From the NCBI GenBank assembly GCA_022841745.1, contig JALHQW010000064.1, positions 1-41,749 of the forward strand: a stretch of 41,749 nt of DNA, read 5' to 3'. Under the pieces are notes generated by a model that was not told the origin of the DNA, did not search any database, and worked only from the letters and a program-made list of their open reading frames with translations. Positions 25,801-34,297 of the stretch are shown one piece after another. Position numbers and translations under genes: made by a program. Within the stretch, counting starts at the first letter, position 1. The number at the start of each line of letters is the position of its first letter. This DNA is from Saprospiraceae bacterium (GTDB lineage: Bacteria; Bacteroidota; Bacteroidia; Chitinophagales; Saprospiraceae).

Positions 25801-28772
25801 CGCTTACCTACGAGTGGGTCGGGCCGAACAATACAAGCCTTGGCTCGCAAACAACTGACAGCAACGGGAACCTGAGTTCCCTTATCACGGAGGCGACTCC
25901 AGCGAACTCTGGACCGTGGATTCTCAATGTTTCCTCTGAGAATGGTTGCAACGCTTCCGACACCGTGAACGTCACAGTTCTTCCAGGCATACGAATTGTA
26001 GACATTATCGGCGATAGCACCTATTGTGCCAATGAGCAGTTGGACATGTTTGGCATAGGCCAAGGGTCTGCTGCTTCCGTTTCTTTTACATGGACTGGTC
26101 CTAGCGGCAATATTATCAATAGCGGTGGGCCTGGCCTGCCTCCAACCGGGCCGTTCCCAGCCGGCAGCAGCGTTGCCGTTGCTGGCACCTATGTGCTGGA
26201 AGTGACCGTTGACGGCAATTCTTGCAGCGACTCAGAAACGGCTGTCATTGACATAGACCCGTTGCCTACTGTGATTGTTGTGAACGACGACAACACGCTT
26301 TGCAACCTTGACACGTTGCAAATCTGCGGTCGTGTTACGTCTCCTGCCAACCCAGGCACGTTTACTTATACATGGACAACTCCCAATGGATCGCAAATAC
26401 CAGGAACGGCCACCGGTTCTGATGTATTCTGTAGAATGATTTCGCCGATGCAGACCTATGGCGCAGGAGCTTACAGCTTGGTTGTCACGGTCAATGGCTG
26501 TACTTCCGAACCAGATTCATTCAACGTCAACCTTTGCCCGAACCCAACCATATCTGCGCTTAGTGGTGGTGGAACTTATTGCGAAGGTGATACTGCCCGA
26601 CTTTGCTTCTCCAATACCAACCCGCTGGTAACGAGCTTCAACTATACCTGTACCTTACCGGATGGCACGCAGATTTTCGGCCAAACCAGCACCAACGAAG
26701 AGATTTGTATTGATGCAATCCAGGAGGGCGAATATTGCTGCTCTATTGAAGCGTTTGATTGTGCATTTGAGGGCTGCCCTTCCAGCCTTGTGTGTGCCAC
26801 TGTTGATTACCAAGAAGGTGCTGTACTTGAAGTACCTACCACCATTGAAGTATGTGCAAATGAACCTTTATTGCTAACAGGTACAAATAGCTTGCCTTGC
26901 AGTGGTCAAGTTACCTTCACATGGAATGGGCCGGGTGGATTTACATTTAGCAACAGCGCCCCTTGTGGTGGCCCATTTACAGCCACTGTTAATCCTCCGA
27001 TCCCAGGCCAATATTGCCTGATTGCACCAGCCAACAACACTTGCTTTGACACCGCTTGCGTAACGGTAATTGTCAACCCCGTTCCATTTGTTGTGAACAA
27101 CACCATCAATGGCGGTGGCGAATTCTGCGCTGGCGAACAAACCACCTTGACGGCCACTATTTCCATTTCCGACAATACGCCGATCACTTATCAGTGGTGC
27201 CGCAACGATGTACCTATCCCAGGCCAGACCGGTACAGTGCCGAGTGGCTCAGTGGTCAGCCTTGACCTAGGCATTTTGGTTACCACAGAAAGCGGCAATT
27301 ATTGCTTGAAACTGACTTCTGTTAATGGCTGTGAAAACGACCCACCAACCTGTACCCAGGTAACAGTGAACCCAACACCTGAAATCGGTATCCCGACTGG
27401 CGGCGGCACCTATTGTGAAGGAGTAGATGTACCATTAAATGGCACAGGTACCGCTGGCCTAGGAAACGTGACCTATATGTGGATGGGGCCGAACAACTTC
27501 GTGTTCAATGGCGGCCCAGTGCCAAGTCAAGGCCCATTTCCTGCCACAGTGAACGACATCCCTCAAACAGGTGCAGGAGAGTACATGCTTATCGTGAAAC
27601 TTGGGGATTGTGCCGATACGGCCATTGTAATAGTAGAGGTCAATCCTAAGCCCATCATTACGGTATTGAGTGGCGGCGGGGCATTTTGCGAAGGCGAGAA
27701 AGTGACCGTTTCGTTCTCGATTGATCCGAATGGCGCCGATAGCGTATTCTGGGAACTTGATTGCGGCAGCTTCGACACCATGGGCGTTGTCACCACCGAG
27801 ACCACCATCACCGTGATGCTGATGCCTTCCGGCAATGAGTCCTGTACCATTACCGCTCGTTCTGAAAAAGGCTGTGAGGCTGACCCAAGGCAGATCCAGA
27901 TGACCGAGCAGCAATTGGAAGACCCAGTTATCACCGCCAACGGTGACCCCGGCTCTTCCGTGCTTTGCGAAGGCGATGGCCTGGTATTGACGACCTCGAC
28001 CCAAACAGGTACGAACGTTACCTATTGTTGGTTCTTGGATGGCGTGCTGATTGATTCGACAAGCGTACCGACATTGCCGGTTGAACCAGTACCTGGCAGC
28101 TACACCGTAACCGTGAAGGTTGATGGCTGTACGGCCACCTCCCAACCTGTCATCGTGACCGACCCAGAAGGGCCAGTTGCCAATGACGACGAATACAATG
28201 AAGGAACGCCTGGAACCGTCGAAGGAAATGTATTAGACAACGACGATACCTCTACAGGCGTAGAAATCACAGAATATACCCAACCTGTGGATGAAAATGG
28301 GAATCCGAATGGTTCGGTGGTCGTGAACCAAGATGGAACGTTCACCTACACACCCGGTGTACCAGCCGAATCACCAGTGACCTTCACTTATACAATCTGC
28401 TTGGTGGACTGCGAAAATGAATGCGATTCAGCTACGGTTACCATCACTTTCGTGCTGGAATGCATCCCGCCGAACATCATCACACCAGATGACAGCCCTG
28501 AGGTCAACGATAATTTCCATATTGACTGCCTTGGAGGAACACCGGGTGACGAACCTCCATCTTCGCTTGTCAATAATCGCTTGCGCATCTTCAACCGCTG
28601 GGGCGATGAGATTTATGTTGCCGAACCTTACAAGAATGAATGGAAAGGTCAATACGGAGACGATGAAAAACCAGTACCTGCTGGTACTTACTACTACCTG
28701 TTCATCTTGGACAAAACCAAGGGAGACGGTGATGACAATGTGCTCACCGGCTATATCAAGGTAGTCCGTTAA
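22848..28772 (+). CDS. Giant Ig-repeat adhesin with T9SS type B sorting domain
   Basis: Cell-surface protein, 1974 residues. A long signal peptide (about 1-41) ends THFAWAEG. Residues 42 to about 575 form a mostly beta N-terminal region of unknown fold. Thirteen Ig/PKD-like repeats of about 92 residues fill about 580-1770. Each follows GGG-x-FC-x-G and later YxWxGPNG, then a Cys-containing strand, for example TGGGTYCEG and TYMWMGPNN. A cadherin-like/VCBS domain spans about 1772-1868 (NDDEYNEGTPGTVEGNVLDN). The final about 105 residues are the gliding-type CHU_C domain, with RLRIFNRWGDEIY, PVPAGTYYYLF and GYIKVVR. That domain is a known T9SS type B signal attaching cargo at the outer surface. 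The next gene, porP-like, is the usual partner. It resembles SprB-type adhesins in organisation, though not in sequence recognised here. Confidence 0.93.
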   Translation: MKVSLLNQTPIRDLGLLRKTPIQAIVALLLVFGSTHFAWAEGSVDLLTPPSSKRLWLDTRDPQQFKVYANAGEFINVGSSHLGFDGTGFIGIYRPDGTLAITFNDLGSTSGLAIIDNLSEELAGPNGGGTTNGLGYTPGVFSADMAGVWTVVFDYNVNYRSTADFTNIANNFPWTRAVNQEQAHRRAILAWDITITTGAAGNQPNAVRRPGRVYTNQFNGLINGNAPDNTTSPTFYVITRDGYQYEVDVVNADPFRFPISSNSLGLVRKDGQNFTPVYKSLLENAFTRSADPTTWVDGNIYYYEPQAADNSDIGLINNKIFLNLPDPTLPATAMVVDIYEGTRSEPYEEALPHEFIPADPSPTVYTTWLYSAAPQILSYSVFVTPANPGGLPCASGGYLFGKGGYFVFDSNIGGNVTLQLDINNNGSYNDPVDVTLLSGLNAPLDSVYWDGHDGLGNPIPVQNNFPLVWQTTIQYGEIHIANADVENNYGGVEINLLNPPAGDTGPTDLFNFDHTLVNGTISCPTPPCTNTTPLLTNIPFTYQNNFGNDKYLDEWTFRQGDTLNQVDTIDILLECCVVPTISSIIVGGTQCVGQDLILTATNTAAGVDTMTYVWTGPGIPGGQVSGGPITGLSTISLNLPNVQASASGQYTLVVTNVDGCTSTPVSINLNIGLTPVLTAGTGGGSFCQNDNTTLVANNSTPGVGSMTCTWSGPNGFTTIQNVNGSDPISVPLTNMNSSFSGTYTLICVTSPENCSSNSVSFNVQVNETPSIVGLTPNGAFCEGASLTLSASNGTAGTGDIRYFWTGPNGPLLPNGPLPENAQYQVTIPSLSLSDSGTYSVYLETLGGCRSTTQTVNIAVNPAPNITVTGGGDACIGQDVTLTASNSTAGTGPVSYTWTIGSGVVVGSGSAGAGLNCILELSDVTQANSSTYTITKTIDATGCSATASTTLNVLPGLNLVDLTPDTTVCEFSSLLLTATNTVSAGTLTYEWVGPNNTSLGSQTTDSNGNLSSLITEATPANSGPWILNVSSENGCNASDTVNVTVLPGIRIVDIIGDSTYCANEQLDMFGIGQGSAASVSFTWTGPSGNIINSGGPGLPPTGPFPAGSSVAVAGTYVLEVTVDGNSCSDSETAVIDIDPLPTVIVVNDDNTLCNLDTLQICGRVTSPANPGTFTYTWTTPNGSQIPGTATGSDVFCRMISPMQTYGAGAYSLVVTVNGCTSEPDSFNVNLCPNPTISALSGGGTYCEGDTARLCFSNTNPLVTSFNYTCTLPDGTQIFGQTSTNEEICIDAIQEGEYCCSIEAFDCAFEGCPSSLVCATVDYQEGAVLEVPTTIEVCANEPLLLTGTNSLPCSGQVTFTWNGPGGFTFSNSAPCGGPFTATVNPPIPGQYCLIAPANNTCFDTACVTVIVNPVPFVVNNTINGGGEFCAGEQTTLTATISISDNTPITYQWCRNDVPIPGQTGTVPSGSVVSLDLGILVTTESGNYCLKLTSVNGCENDPPTCTQVTVNPTPEIGIPTGGGTYCEGVDVPLNGTGTAGLGNVTYMWMGPNNFVFNGGPVPSQGPFPATVNDIPQTGAGEYMLIVKLGDCADTAIVIVEVNPKPIITVLSGGGAFCEGEKVTVSFSIDPNGADSVFWELDCGSFDTMGVVTTETTITVMLMPSGNESCTITARSEKGCEADPRQIQMTEQQLEDPVITANGDPGSSVLCEGDGLVLTTSTQTGTNVTYCWFLDGVLIDSTSVPTLPVEPVPGSYTVTVKVDGCTATSQPVIVTDPEGPVANDDEYNEGTPGTVEGNVLDNDDTSTGVEITEYTQPVDENGNPNGSVVVNQDGTFTYTPGVPAESPVTFTYTICLVDCENECDSATVTITFVLECIPPNIITPDDSPEVNDNFHIDCLGGTPGDEPPSSLVNNRLRIFNRWGDEIYVAEPYKNEWKGQYGDDEKPVPAGTYYYLFILDKTKGDGDDNVLTGYIKVVR

Positions 28773-28855
28773 ACCAATTGGTCGGCTGGTGGAGGCAGTA
28801 ATCGCTGTTTCCACCAGCCCTTCGTTTCCAATCACAACCATTTAAATTTCTGAAC

Positions 28856-29773
28856 ATGAAAAAGCTTATATATACCTTCTTCATTACCTTCATCAGCGTA
28901 TCGGCGTGGTCGCAAAGCGAGGCCATCTACACGTTCAACCTATTCAACCAGTTGAACTTCAACCCTGCCTACGCTGGCTCGAAAGATGTGCTGGACGCCG
29001 GCCTCATCTACCGAAACCAATGGTATTCGGGGATTGACGGCACGCCAAAGAACATCAACCTGTTTGGCCACATGCCCATCGCCAAGAACCGCAGCGGCAT
29101 CGGCCTCAATATTTTGAACGATAAAATCGGTCTGGACAAAATCCTGACGATAGCCGGGAATTACGCCTACAAAATCAAGTTCAACCGAGGTAATGTATTG
29201 GCCATTGGCCTCAATGCTAGGGTGGAAAATGCTCGCTCTGACTGGGGCGAAGCCAATGAAGCCGTTGAAACTGGCGATAGCGAAATTGGTGACGGTGTCG
29301 CTTCAAAGACCACTTTTAATGTAGGCCCCGGTGTCTTCTTCAAGAACAACAAGTTCTATATTGGAGCCTCCTTGCCAAGGATGTTGGCCAATTCGCTGTA
29401 CAACGACAAAAGCCTGTTCGGTGGCCAGGTAAACACTTGGTTCTTCCAAGGCGGGCTTGAGCTGCCTATTGGCCGCAACGTGGAGCTTTTACCGAATGTA
29501 CAAGTGCGCTACAATCCAAGTGCCCCCTTCGACTTCGATGCTAACCTGAATGTGATGTTCAATGACCGCATCATGGTAGGTGCCATGTACCGCTATGAAG
29601 ATGCCCTGAATGCACTCGTGGCTTACCAGTTCACCAATGGCCTCCGCCTTGGCGTGGCTTATGACTTTACCATTTCTGAACTCAAAAAAGCAACGGACGG
29701 GAGCTTCGAGCTGATGCTCGGCTATACGTTCCCCTGCGAGGACTGCACAATCAAGAGCCTCCGGTATTTTTGA
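28856..29773 (+). CDS. PorP/SprF family type IX secretion membrane protein
   Basis: Outer-membrane beta-barrel protein of 305 residues, with signal peptide ending AWSQ. The N-terminus YTFNLFNQLNFNPAYAGS is the family hallmark (NPAYAGS). Further strands include YRNQWYSGIDG, GIGLNILNDKIG and the end LGYTFPCED with two cysteines. PorP/SprF paralogues are encoded next to T9SS type B cargos and are needed to secrete or anchor that partner, so this one probably serves the adhesin 83 bases upstream. The gap to the next gene holds a heptamer hairpin, which may act in 3' end formation or processing. Annotated porP is generic here, so I give no symbol. Confidence 0.92.
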   Translation: MKKLIYTFFITFISVSAWSQSEAIYTFNLFNQLNFNPAYAGSKDVLDAGLIYRNQWYSGIDGTPKNINLFGHMPIAKNRSGIGLNILNDKIGLDKILTIAGNYAYKIKFNRGNVLAIGLNARVENARSDWGEANEAVETGDSEIGDGVASKTTFNVGPGVFFKNNKFYIGASLPRMLANSLYNDKSLFGGQVNTWFFQGGLELPIGRNVELLPNVQVRYNPSAPFDFDANLNVMFNDRIMVGAMYRYEDALNALVAYQFTNGLRLGVAYDFTISELKKATDGSFELMLGYTFPCEDCTIKSLRYF

Positions 29774-29874
29774 TGCTTGATATTGGATGTTGGATACTTG
29801 ATACTGGATTCTCGATACAGGTGAAGCATCCAGCATCCAGCATCTAGTATCCTGTATCCAGCATCCAACATCAT
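29774..29874. repeat. Heptamer hairpin between PorP and OmpA genes
   Basis: The left arm, 29774-29822, is seven heptamers of TRYTGGA type (TATTGGA, TGTTGGA, TACTTGA, TACTGGA and variants). The right arm, 29826-29874, is seven of GCATCCA type (GCATCCA, GCATCTA, GTATCCT, GTATCCA). Each arm is 49 bases with a 3-base gap and the arms are largely complementary. The left arm starts directly after the PorP stop codon. Confidence 0.92.
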
Positions 29875-29892
29875 TTTAAAAATAGAAAGACG

Positions 29893-31818
29893 ATGAAAAA
29901 TATGAAACCCTTGTTTTTGCTTTTTGCCCTTGCTGTGGGTTTCCAAGTTTTGGCGCAGCAGGGAGGAATAGAGCTAAAAAACATCAAAGAAGTCAACGTA
30001 AAGGAACTTGACTTCAGTCCGATCCCATTTGGGAACGGCATAATTTACACATCCTCGAAAAGCAACCGCTTTTTGAAATGCCCTTCCGACAACGCAGGGG
30101 ACTACACCGATATAAAATACGCCGAGAAAAAAGCTGACGGCAGCTTCGACAAGCCTGTACCACTCTCCGGTGATATCAATGGCAAGTACAATGATGGCTG
30201 TGTAGCGATTTTTCCGGGCAATAACAAAATAGTTTTTACCCGTAACAACCTTAACGGCCGTAACTCACAGGAAATCATTGACCTAAAACTCTACACCGCC
30301 GACCTCGTTGGCGACAAATGGGTGAATGTGACGGAACTTCCGTTCAACAGTGACGACTGGTCAACCTGCCACCCTGCACTTTCAAGGGACGGTAATCTGC
30401 TTGTATTCTCCTCCAATCGCCCTGGCTCCACGGATAATACGATGGACCTCTGGTATTCAAGGTTGAATGGTGGTGTTTGGGACATACCACAAAACCTCGG
30501 TTCCAGCGTCAATTCATCGGGCAACGAACTCTTCCCGTACTTGGACGAGAACAACAATCTTTTCTTCTCCTCCAACAGAGCAGGCGGCAGCGGTGGCCTT
30601 GATATCTGGGCAGCAGCCATGAATTCCAGCGGCCAATGGGAACTCACAGGCAACCTCGGTGCTCCTTTTAGCCAGCCGGGTGATGACGTGAATTTCGTTT
30701 CGTTGAACGGTGGAACAGAAGGCTATTTTGCAAGCGATAGGGCGCATTCCGACGCCCAAGGAGCTGACGATATCTATTTTTGGAAATACGCACCAGAGGA
30801 CGTTGACGCTATCATCGCCGTGGTGGACAAGCAGACCAACGAGCGCCTTCCAGGTGCCAATGTTGAGTTGACTCCTGTGGCCTATGCCAGTATGCTGGAC
30901 AAGATTTACGGCGGCGGCGTTGCAACTGCATCAAAAAGCCAACTTTTGACGGATAAAAATGGCGAAGTGATGGTGAAGGTTAGGAAAGGCACCAAGTATG
31001 CCATTGTGACCTCCAAGACGGATTACAAAACGGACAAGCGGGAGGTTGCTGCCGACGAAATCGCCGCCAAGCAGCCCTATATCATTCCGCTCGAAAAGGA
31101 TAAGTACTACGCCAAGCTGATAGTGGAAGTCTATGACGAACTTACAGGTGCACGCATACCACTCGCCGACATCAAGATTTTGGACAAAAAGACCGGTAAG
31201 GTCATCACCTTGACGGGGGATGGCAACGGCGAGTCATTCACACAGATTGACTGTGATGGTCAGTATGAGGTAACAGCCAGCAAATCGCCCTACTACTCGA
31301 ATACCGTTACCGCACCAAGCAATTTCTTCGTTGACTGCAAGGATGGCGAAGTGCGCATACGTGTGCCGCTCAAAGGGCCGAACATCGTCATGTTAGAGCC
31401 TATCTTTTTCGATTTCGACAAATACTATATCCGCAAAAAAGACGCCCAGCCAACGCTTGACAACTTGGTGGAAATCATGAACCGCTACCCGACACTGCAA
31501 GTGCGCCTCGGTGGCAACACCGATGCTCGTGGTACTAACCGCTACAACGATCGGCTTTCCACCAACCGGGCCAACTCAGCTAAAGCATACCTTATCAAGA
31601 AAGGCATTACCAAGGAACGGATTTACACCGACCAGTATGGTGAGACTAAGCCCATCAACAACTGTACGGATGACGTATTTTGCCCTGAAACCGATCACCA
31701 ACTCAACCGTCGGGTGGACGTGATGGCTGAGCGCCACCAGGAGCCTGCCATTGACTTCAAGACCCGCCCTGTCAGCGAGATGAAAGTTGAGTCGGACAGG
31801 AAGGACAAGAAGAAGTGA
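29893..31818 (+). CDS. PorE-like PD40/OmpA-domain outer-membrane protein
   Basis: A 641-residue exported protein; the signal peptide ends QVLAQQ. A PD40/WD40-like beta-propeller lies at about 40-310, with repeats such as HPALSRDGNLLVFSSNRPGS and FPYLDENNNLFFSSNRAGG. A carboxypeptidase-regulatory-like (transthyretin-like) region follows at about 310-490, with VVDKQTNERLPGANVEL and VEVYDELTGARIPLADI. The OmpA domain at about 497-618 has FFDFDKYYIR, GNTDARGTNRYNDRLSTNRA and QLNRRVDVM. PorE in T9SS combines TPR, PD40, CRD and OmpA; this one lacks a clear TPR. It likely anchors the adhesin machinery to peptidoglycan. It completes a three-gene unit with the adhesin and PorP/SprF. Confidence 0.9.
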   Translation: MKNMKPLFLLFALAVGFQVLAQQGGIELKNIKEVNVKELDFSPIPFGNGIIYTSSKSNRFLKCPSDNAGDYTDIKYAEKKADGSFDKPVPLSGDINGKYNDGCVAIFPGNNKIVFTRNNLNGRNSQEIIDLKLYTADLVGDKWVNVTELPFNSDDWSTCHPALSRDGNLLVFSSNRPGSTDNTMDLWYSRLNGGVWDIPQNLGSSVNSSGNELFPYLDENNNLFFSSNRAGGSGGLDIWAAAMNSSGQWELTGNLGAPFSQPGDDVNFVSLNGGTEGYFASDRAHSDAQGADDIYFWKYAPEDVDAIIAVVDKQTNERLPGANVELTPVAYASMLDKIYGGGVATASKSQLLTDKNGEVMVKVRKGTKYAIVTSKTDYKTDKREVAADEIAAKQPYIIPLEKDKYYAKLIVEVYDELTGARIPLADIKILDKKTGKVITLTGDGNGESFTQIDCDGQYEVTASKSPYYSNTVTAPSNFFVDCKDGEVRIRVPLKGPNIVMLEPIFFDFDKYYIRKKDAQPTLDNLVEIMNRYPTLQVRLGGNTDARGTNRYNDRLSTNRANSAKAYLIKKGITKERIYTDQYGETKPINNCTDDVFCPETDHQLNRRVDVMAERHQEPAIDFKTRPVSEMKVESDRKDKKK

Positions 31819-31954
31819 TTTGGCAGTCTTTAGTTTGCAGCTCCTGTCCCGATTTTTCGGGATGGCAGTCAGGGTCTGCCGTAACTTAAAGTGTGATTGC
31901 AATTGCTACTTAATCTTAAAGCGTAGGGGAATTCCCGACATAATATGATAAAAT

Positions 31955-31989
31955 GAAAGCCGCAACCAGTAATGGTTGGGGCTTTTTTT
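31955..31989 (+). terminator. Terminator of the adhesin-PorP-OmpA unit
   Basis: GAAAGCC-CAACCA pairs with TGGTTG-GGCTTT around gtaa, with one mismatch, followed by a run of T. It is the first strong terminator after the adhesin unit. Confidence 0.82.
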
Positions 31990-32134
31990 GTCATAATAAG
32001 GTGAACGCTAAAATGGATTACCAATCAGGCTTTCAAAGGGAAAAATAGAGTTTGTAATTATAGCGGTGGTTTTTCCTTGCTTCTGCCTGTTCCGTTTAGT
32101 TGGGGCTCTTCTGTTTGTTTATCAAAAAAACACA

Positions 32135-32165
32135 AAAGCCTTGGCCAGTGATCAGCCAAGGCTTT
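32135..32165 (-). terminator. Terminator of nupC
   Basis: AAAGCCTTGGC (32135-32145) pairs perfectly with GCCAAGGCTTT (32155-32165). On the minus strand the stem is followed by TTGTGTTTTTTT. It lies 98 bases after the nupC stop. Confidence 0.85.
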
Positions 32166-32263
32166 CATGTAGTGATGCAAATTTGGGGTTGAAACAGGTG
32201 CAAAACAACATTGCAGTGCGTTGCACCTAAATTATTATGTGGGCCGTAAATAAATCAAACCCC

Positions 32264-33562
32264 CTACGAAAACATCCCCGCAATACAAGCCGTCAAGAAG
32301 CTGGCTATCGTACCACCGATCATGGCCTTGAAGCCCAGTTCGGTCAGGTTCTTCCGCTGTGATGGAGCCAAGGCGCTGATACCGCCGATTTGGATGCCGA
32401 TGGAGGCGAAATTAGCGAAGCCACAAAGTGCATACGTAGTAATGATGACCGATTTCTGCTCCATCAAGCTCTTCAATTCAGGCAGCTTGGCGTAGGCGTA
32501 GAACTCGTTGATGGCCGTTTTCATGCCCAGTAGTTGGCCCACCATCATGGAGTCCTGTGAGGATACGCCCATAATCCATGCCACGGGTGCGAACAGCAAT
32601 CCGAGGATATACTCCAAGGTAAGGCCGGAGAATCGGCCATTGGTATTGGCGGCGATGGTTCCGTTCAGGTCACCGATTTGGCCGATGCCAACAAGGATGG
32701 AGTTCAGCATGGCGATCATGGCCGTGAACACGAGGAGCATGATGCCCACGTTCACCGCCAGTCTAAATCCGTCTGTGGCGCCGTGGGTGATGGCGTCCAA
32801 CATGTTGGAGCCTGATTTCTCACGGGGCACGTCCAATTTTTGTTCTTCAAGGGTAACTTCCCGCTCCGCTGGCAGCAACATCTTGGCACAGACGATGGCC
32901 GCTGGTGCCGACATGATGGAGGCCGTGAGTAGGTGCCTTGCAAAAAGTTGTTGTGTGGCCGGGTCGTCGCCGCCAAGGAAGCCCACATAAGCGGCGAACA
33001 CACTGCCAGCAATGGTGGCAAAGCCGCCCACCATCAGGCACATGATTTCGGAGCGAGACATGCCTTCCAGATAGGGGCGAATGACCAAGGGTGCTTCCGT
33101 CTGCCCAATGAACACGTTGGCGGCGGCGGCAAGGCTCTCGGCCCCGGTCAGTTTCATGGTCTGGCTCATCACCCAGGCGATGCCTTTGGTGATGATTTGA
33201 AGGATGCCCAAATAATAGAAAAGGGAAGACAACGCAGAGAAGAAAACGATGGTCGGCAGAACTTTGAACACGAAATTGTTCAGCGCCGGGTCAACTTCCG
33301 TGGCGCTAAAAGGTGTGAGCAGGAACTCTATGCCTGCACTCGTGTAGCCCAACACGCTGACGAAGAAACTGGCCACCCAATCGAATGCCATCGAGACGAA
33401 CTCGACCTTGAGCACCAGCAAGCCAAGCACCAGTTGGAGCAAGGTGCCGCCTGCTACGATTCGCCAATTGATGGCCTTGCGGTTGGCGCTCATCAAGTAC
33501 ATTAGGCCAAGGAACAGGCCGTAGCCAAGTGTGCCACGCAATATGCTGACTACTAAGTCCAT
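32264..33562 (-). CDS. nupC: Concentrative nucleoside transporter NupC
   Basis: Inner-membrane Na+ or H+ coupled nucleoside symporter of the CNT family, 432 residues. The hallmark FIGQTEAPLVIRPYLEGM lies in the substrate-binding helical hairpin, and LMVGGFATIAGSVFAAYVGFLG follows. The C-terminal half has GVSSQDSMMVGQLLGMKTAINEFYAY and ITTYALCGFANFASIGIQIGG in consecutive segments, both family signatures. About nine to ten hydrophobic segments are visible. It is monocistronic, with its own promoter and terminator. Confidence 0.95.
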   Translation of the reverse strand: MDLVVSILRGTLGYGLFLGLMYLMSANRKAINWRIVAGGTLLQLVLGLLVLKVEFVSMAFDWVASFFVSVLGYTSAGIEFLLTPFSATEVDPALNNFVFKVLPTIVFFSALSSLFYYLGILQIITKGIAWVMSQTMKLTGAESLAAAANVFIGQTEAPLVIRPYLEGMSRSEIMCLMVGGFATIAGSVFAAYVGFLGGDDPATQQLFARHLLTASIMSAPAAIVCAKMLLPAEREVTLEEQKLDVPREKSGSNMLDAITHGATDGFRLAVNVGIMLLVFTAMIAMLNSILVGIGQIGDLNGTIAANTNGRFSGLTLEYILGLLFAPVAWIMGVSSQDSMMVGQLLGMKTAINEFYAYAKLPELKSLMEQKSVIITTYALCGFANFASIGIQIGGISALAPSQRKNLTELGFKAMIGGTIASFLTACIAGMFS

Positions 33563-33603
33563 CGTTTTGTTGTTAGTTTTTGAAAATGAAAACCAAAATC
33601 GGC

Positions 33604-33636
33604 CAAATGTACCACAAACCCCTCTAACAATTCAAA
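33604..33636 (-). promoter_or_regulatory. Promoter of nupC
   Basis: On the minus strand TTTG (33633-33636), a 21-base spacer and TACATTTG (33604-33611) match the Bacteroidota promoter consensus. The -7 box ends about 42 bases before the ATG at 33562. Confidence 0.65.
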
Positions 33637-33652
33637 CCCCTCAAACTAAAAC

Positions 33653-34201
33653 TTACCAATTCGTGAACGCCCGGTTGTAGATCCTGTCCACGAGTTCCTT
33701 GCTGATGGTTTCGATGAGTGACTCCTGTACATCGAGCAGGTTCTGTTCGGCCCCGAAGAAGTCCTCAAAGGAGAACTGCTGCTTCCAACTGGCTTTTTCG
33801 TCCTTGCTATTGGTGAACGATACACTGACGGCTATGGTCAGCTTGTTGAAGCCGATTTGCTCGCCCGCCTTGGGTGCCTCTGCCGTCACCCGAAAATCGG
33901 TGATGGCTCCGGTGAACTCGATATCTGGCTCCACGTCGTTGTATTTCAGGCGGGTTTCAGTGCGAATCTTGTCCTTTAGCCGCTCCGTGAAGTCACGAGG
34001 CAGGGTGGGCACAGCCCCCGGCGACTGGTTCTCGAAGGTCTCTACATAGTAGGTGTTCACATCGGGCGGGATGCTGATACCCGCCAAAGAGTAGCCGTTG
34101 CCACGTATCATGCAGCTTTGTAGCGATAGGGCGATGCCGATGGCGACCATTAAAATTGAAAACCAAGTGCCGTAATTTTGTCTTTTATGTTTGTTTGACA
34201 T
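33653..34201 (-). CDS. LptE-like LPS assembly lipoprotein
   Basis: A 182-residue lipoprotein of the Bacteroidota LptE family, which helps insert lipopolysaccharide at the outer membrane with LptD. An N-terminal hydrophobic stretch ends in the lipobox LSLQSC. Conserved segments are MIRGNGYSLAGISIP, YYVETFENQSP and FTERLKDKIRTETRL, followed by a beta region and a C-terminal helix DVQESLIETISKELVDRIYN. The start is taken at ATG 34201; an ATG at 34210 is equally possible. It lies next to nupC on the same strand but has separate transcription signals nearby. The divergent neighbour is a hydrolase. Confidence 0.82.
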   Translation of the reverse strand: MSNKHKRQNYGTWFSILMVAIGIALSLQSCMIRGNGYSLAGISIPPDVNTYYVETFENQSPGAVPTLPRDFTERLKDKIRTETRLKYNDVEPDIEFTGAITDFRVTAEAPKAGEQIGFNKLTIAVSVSFTNSKDEKASWKQQFSFEDFFGAEQNLLDVQESLIETISKELVDRIYNRAFTNW

Positions 34202-34297
34202 GAAAAGCATTTTTTGAATGCCCGAAGATAAGCCTTTGGCTAAAAAACGAGATGAGAACCTGTTTGTGGTGTTGTTTGCCTTTCCTTAATAACTTGC

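Larger units (their letters stand above)
31819..32263. other. Convergent spacer with terminator hairpins
   Basis: This 445-base spacer between the OmpA-domain gene and nupC has no coding signal. It holds a small TCCCGA-tttt-TCGGGA hairpin (31847-31862), two terminators listed separately, and AT-rich sequence around 32000-32130. Confidence 0.7.
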
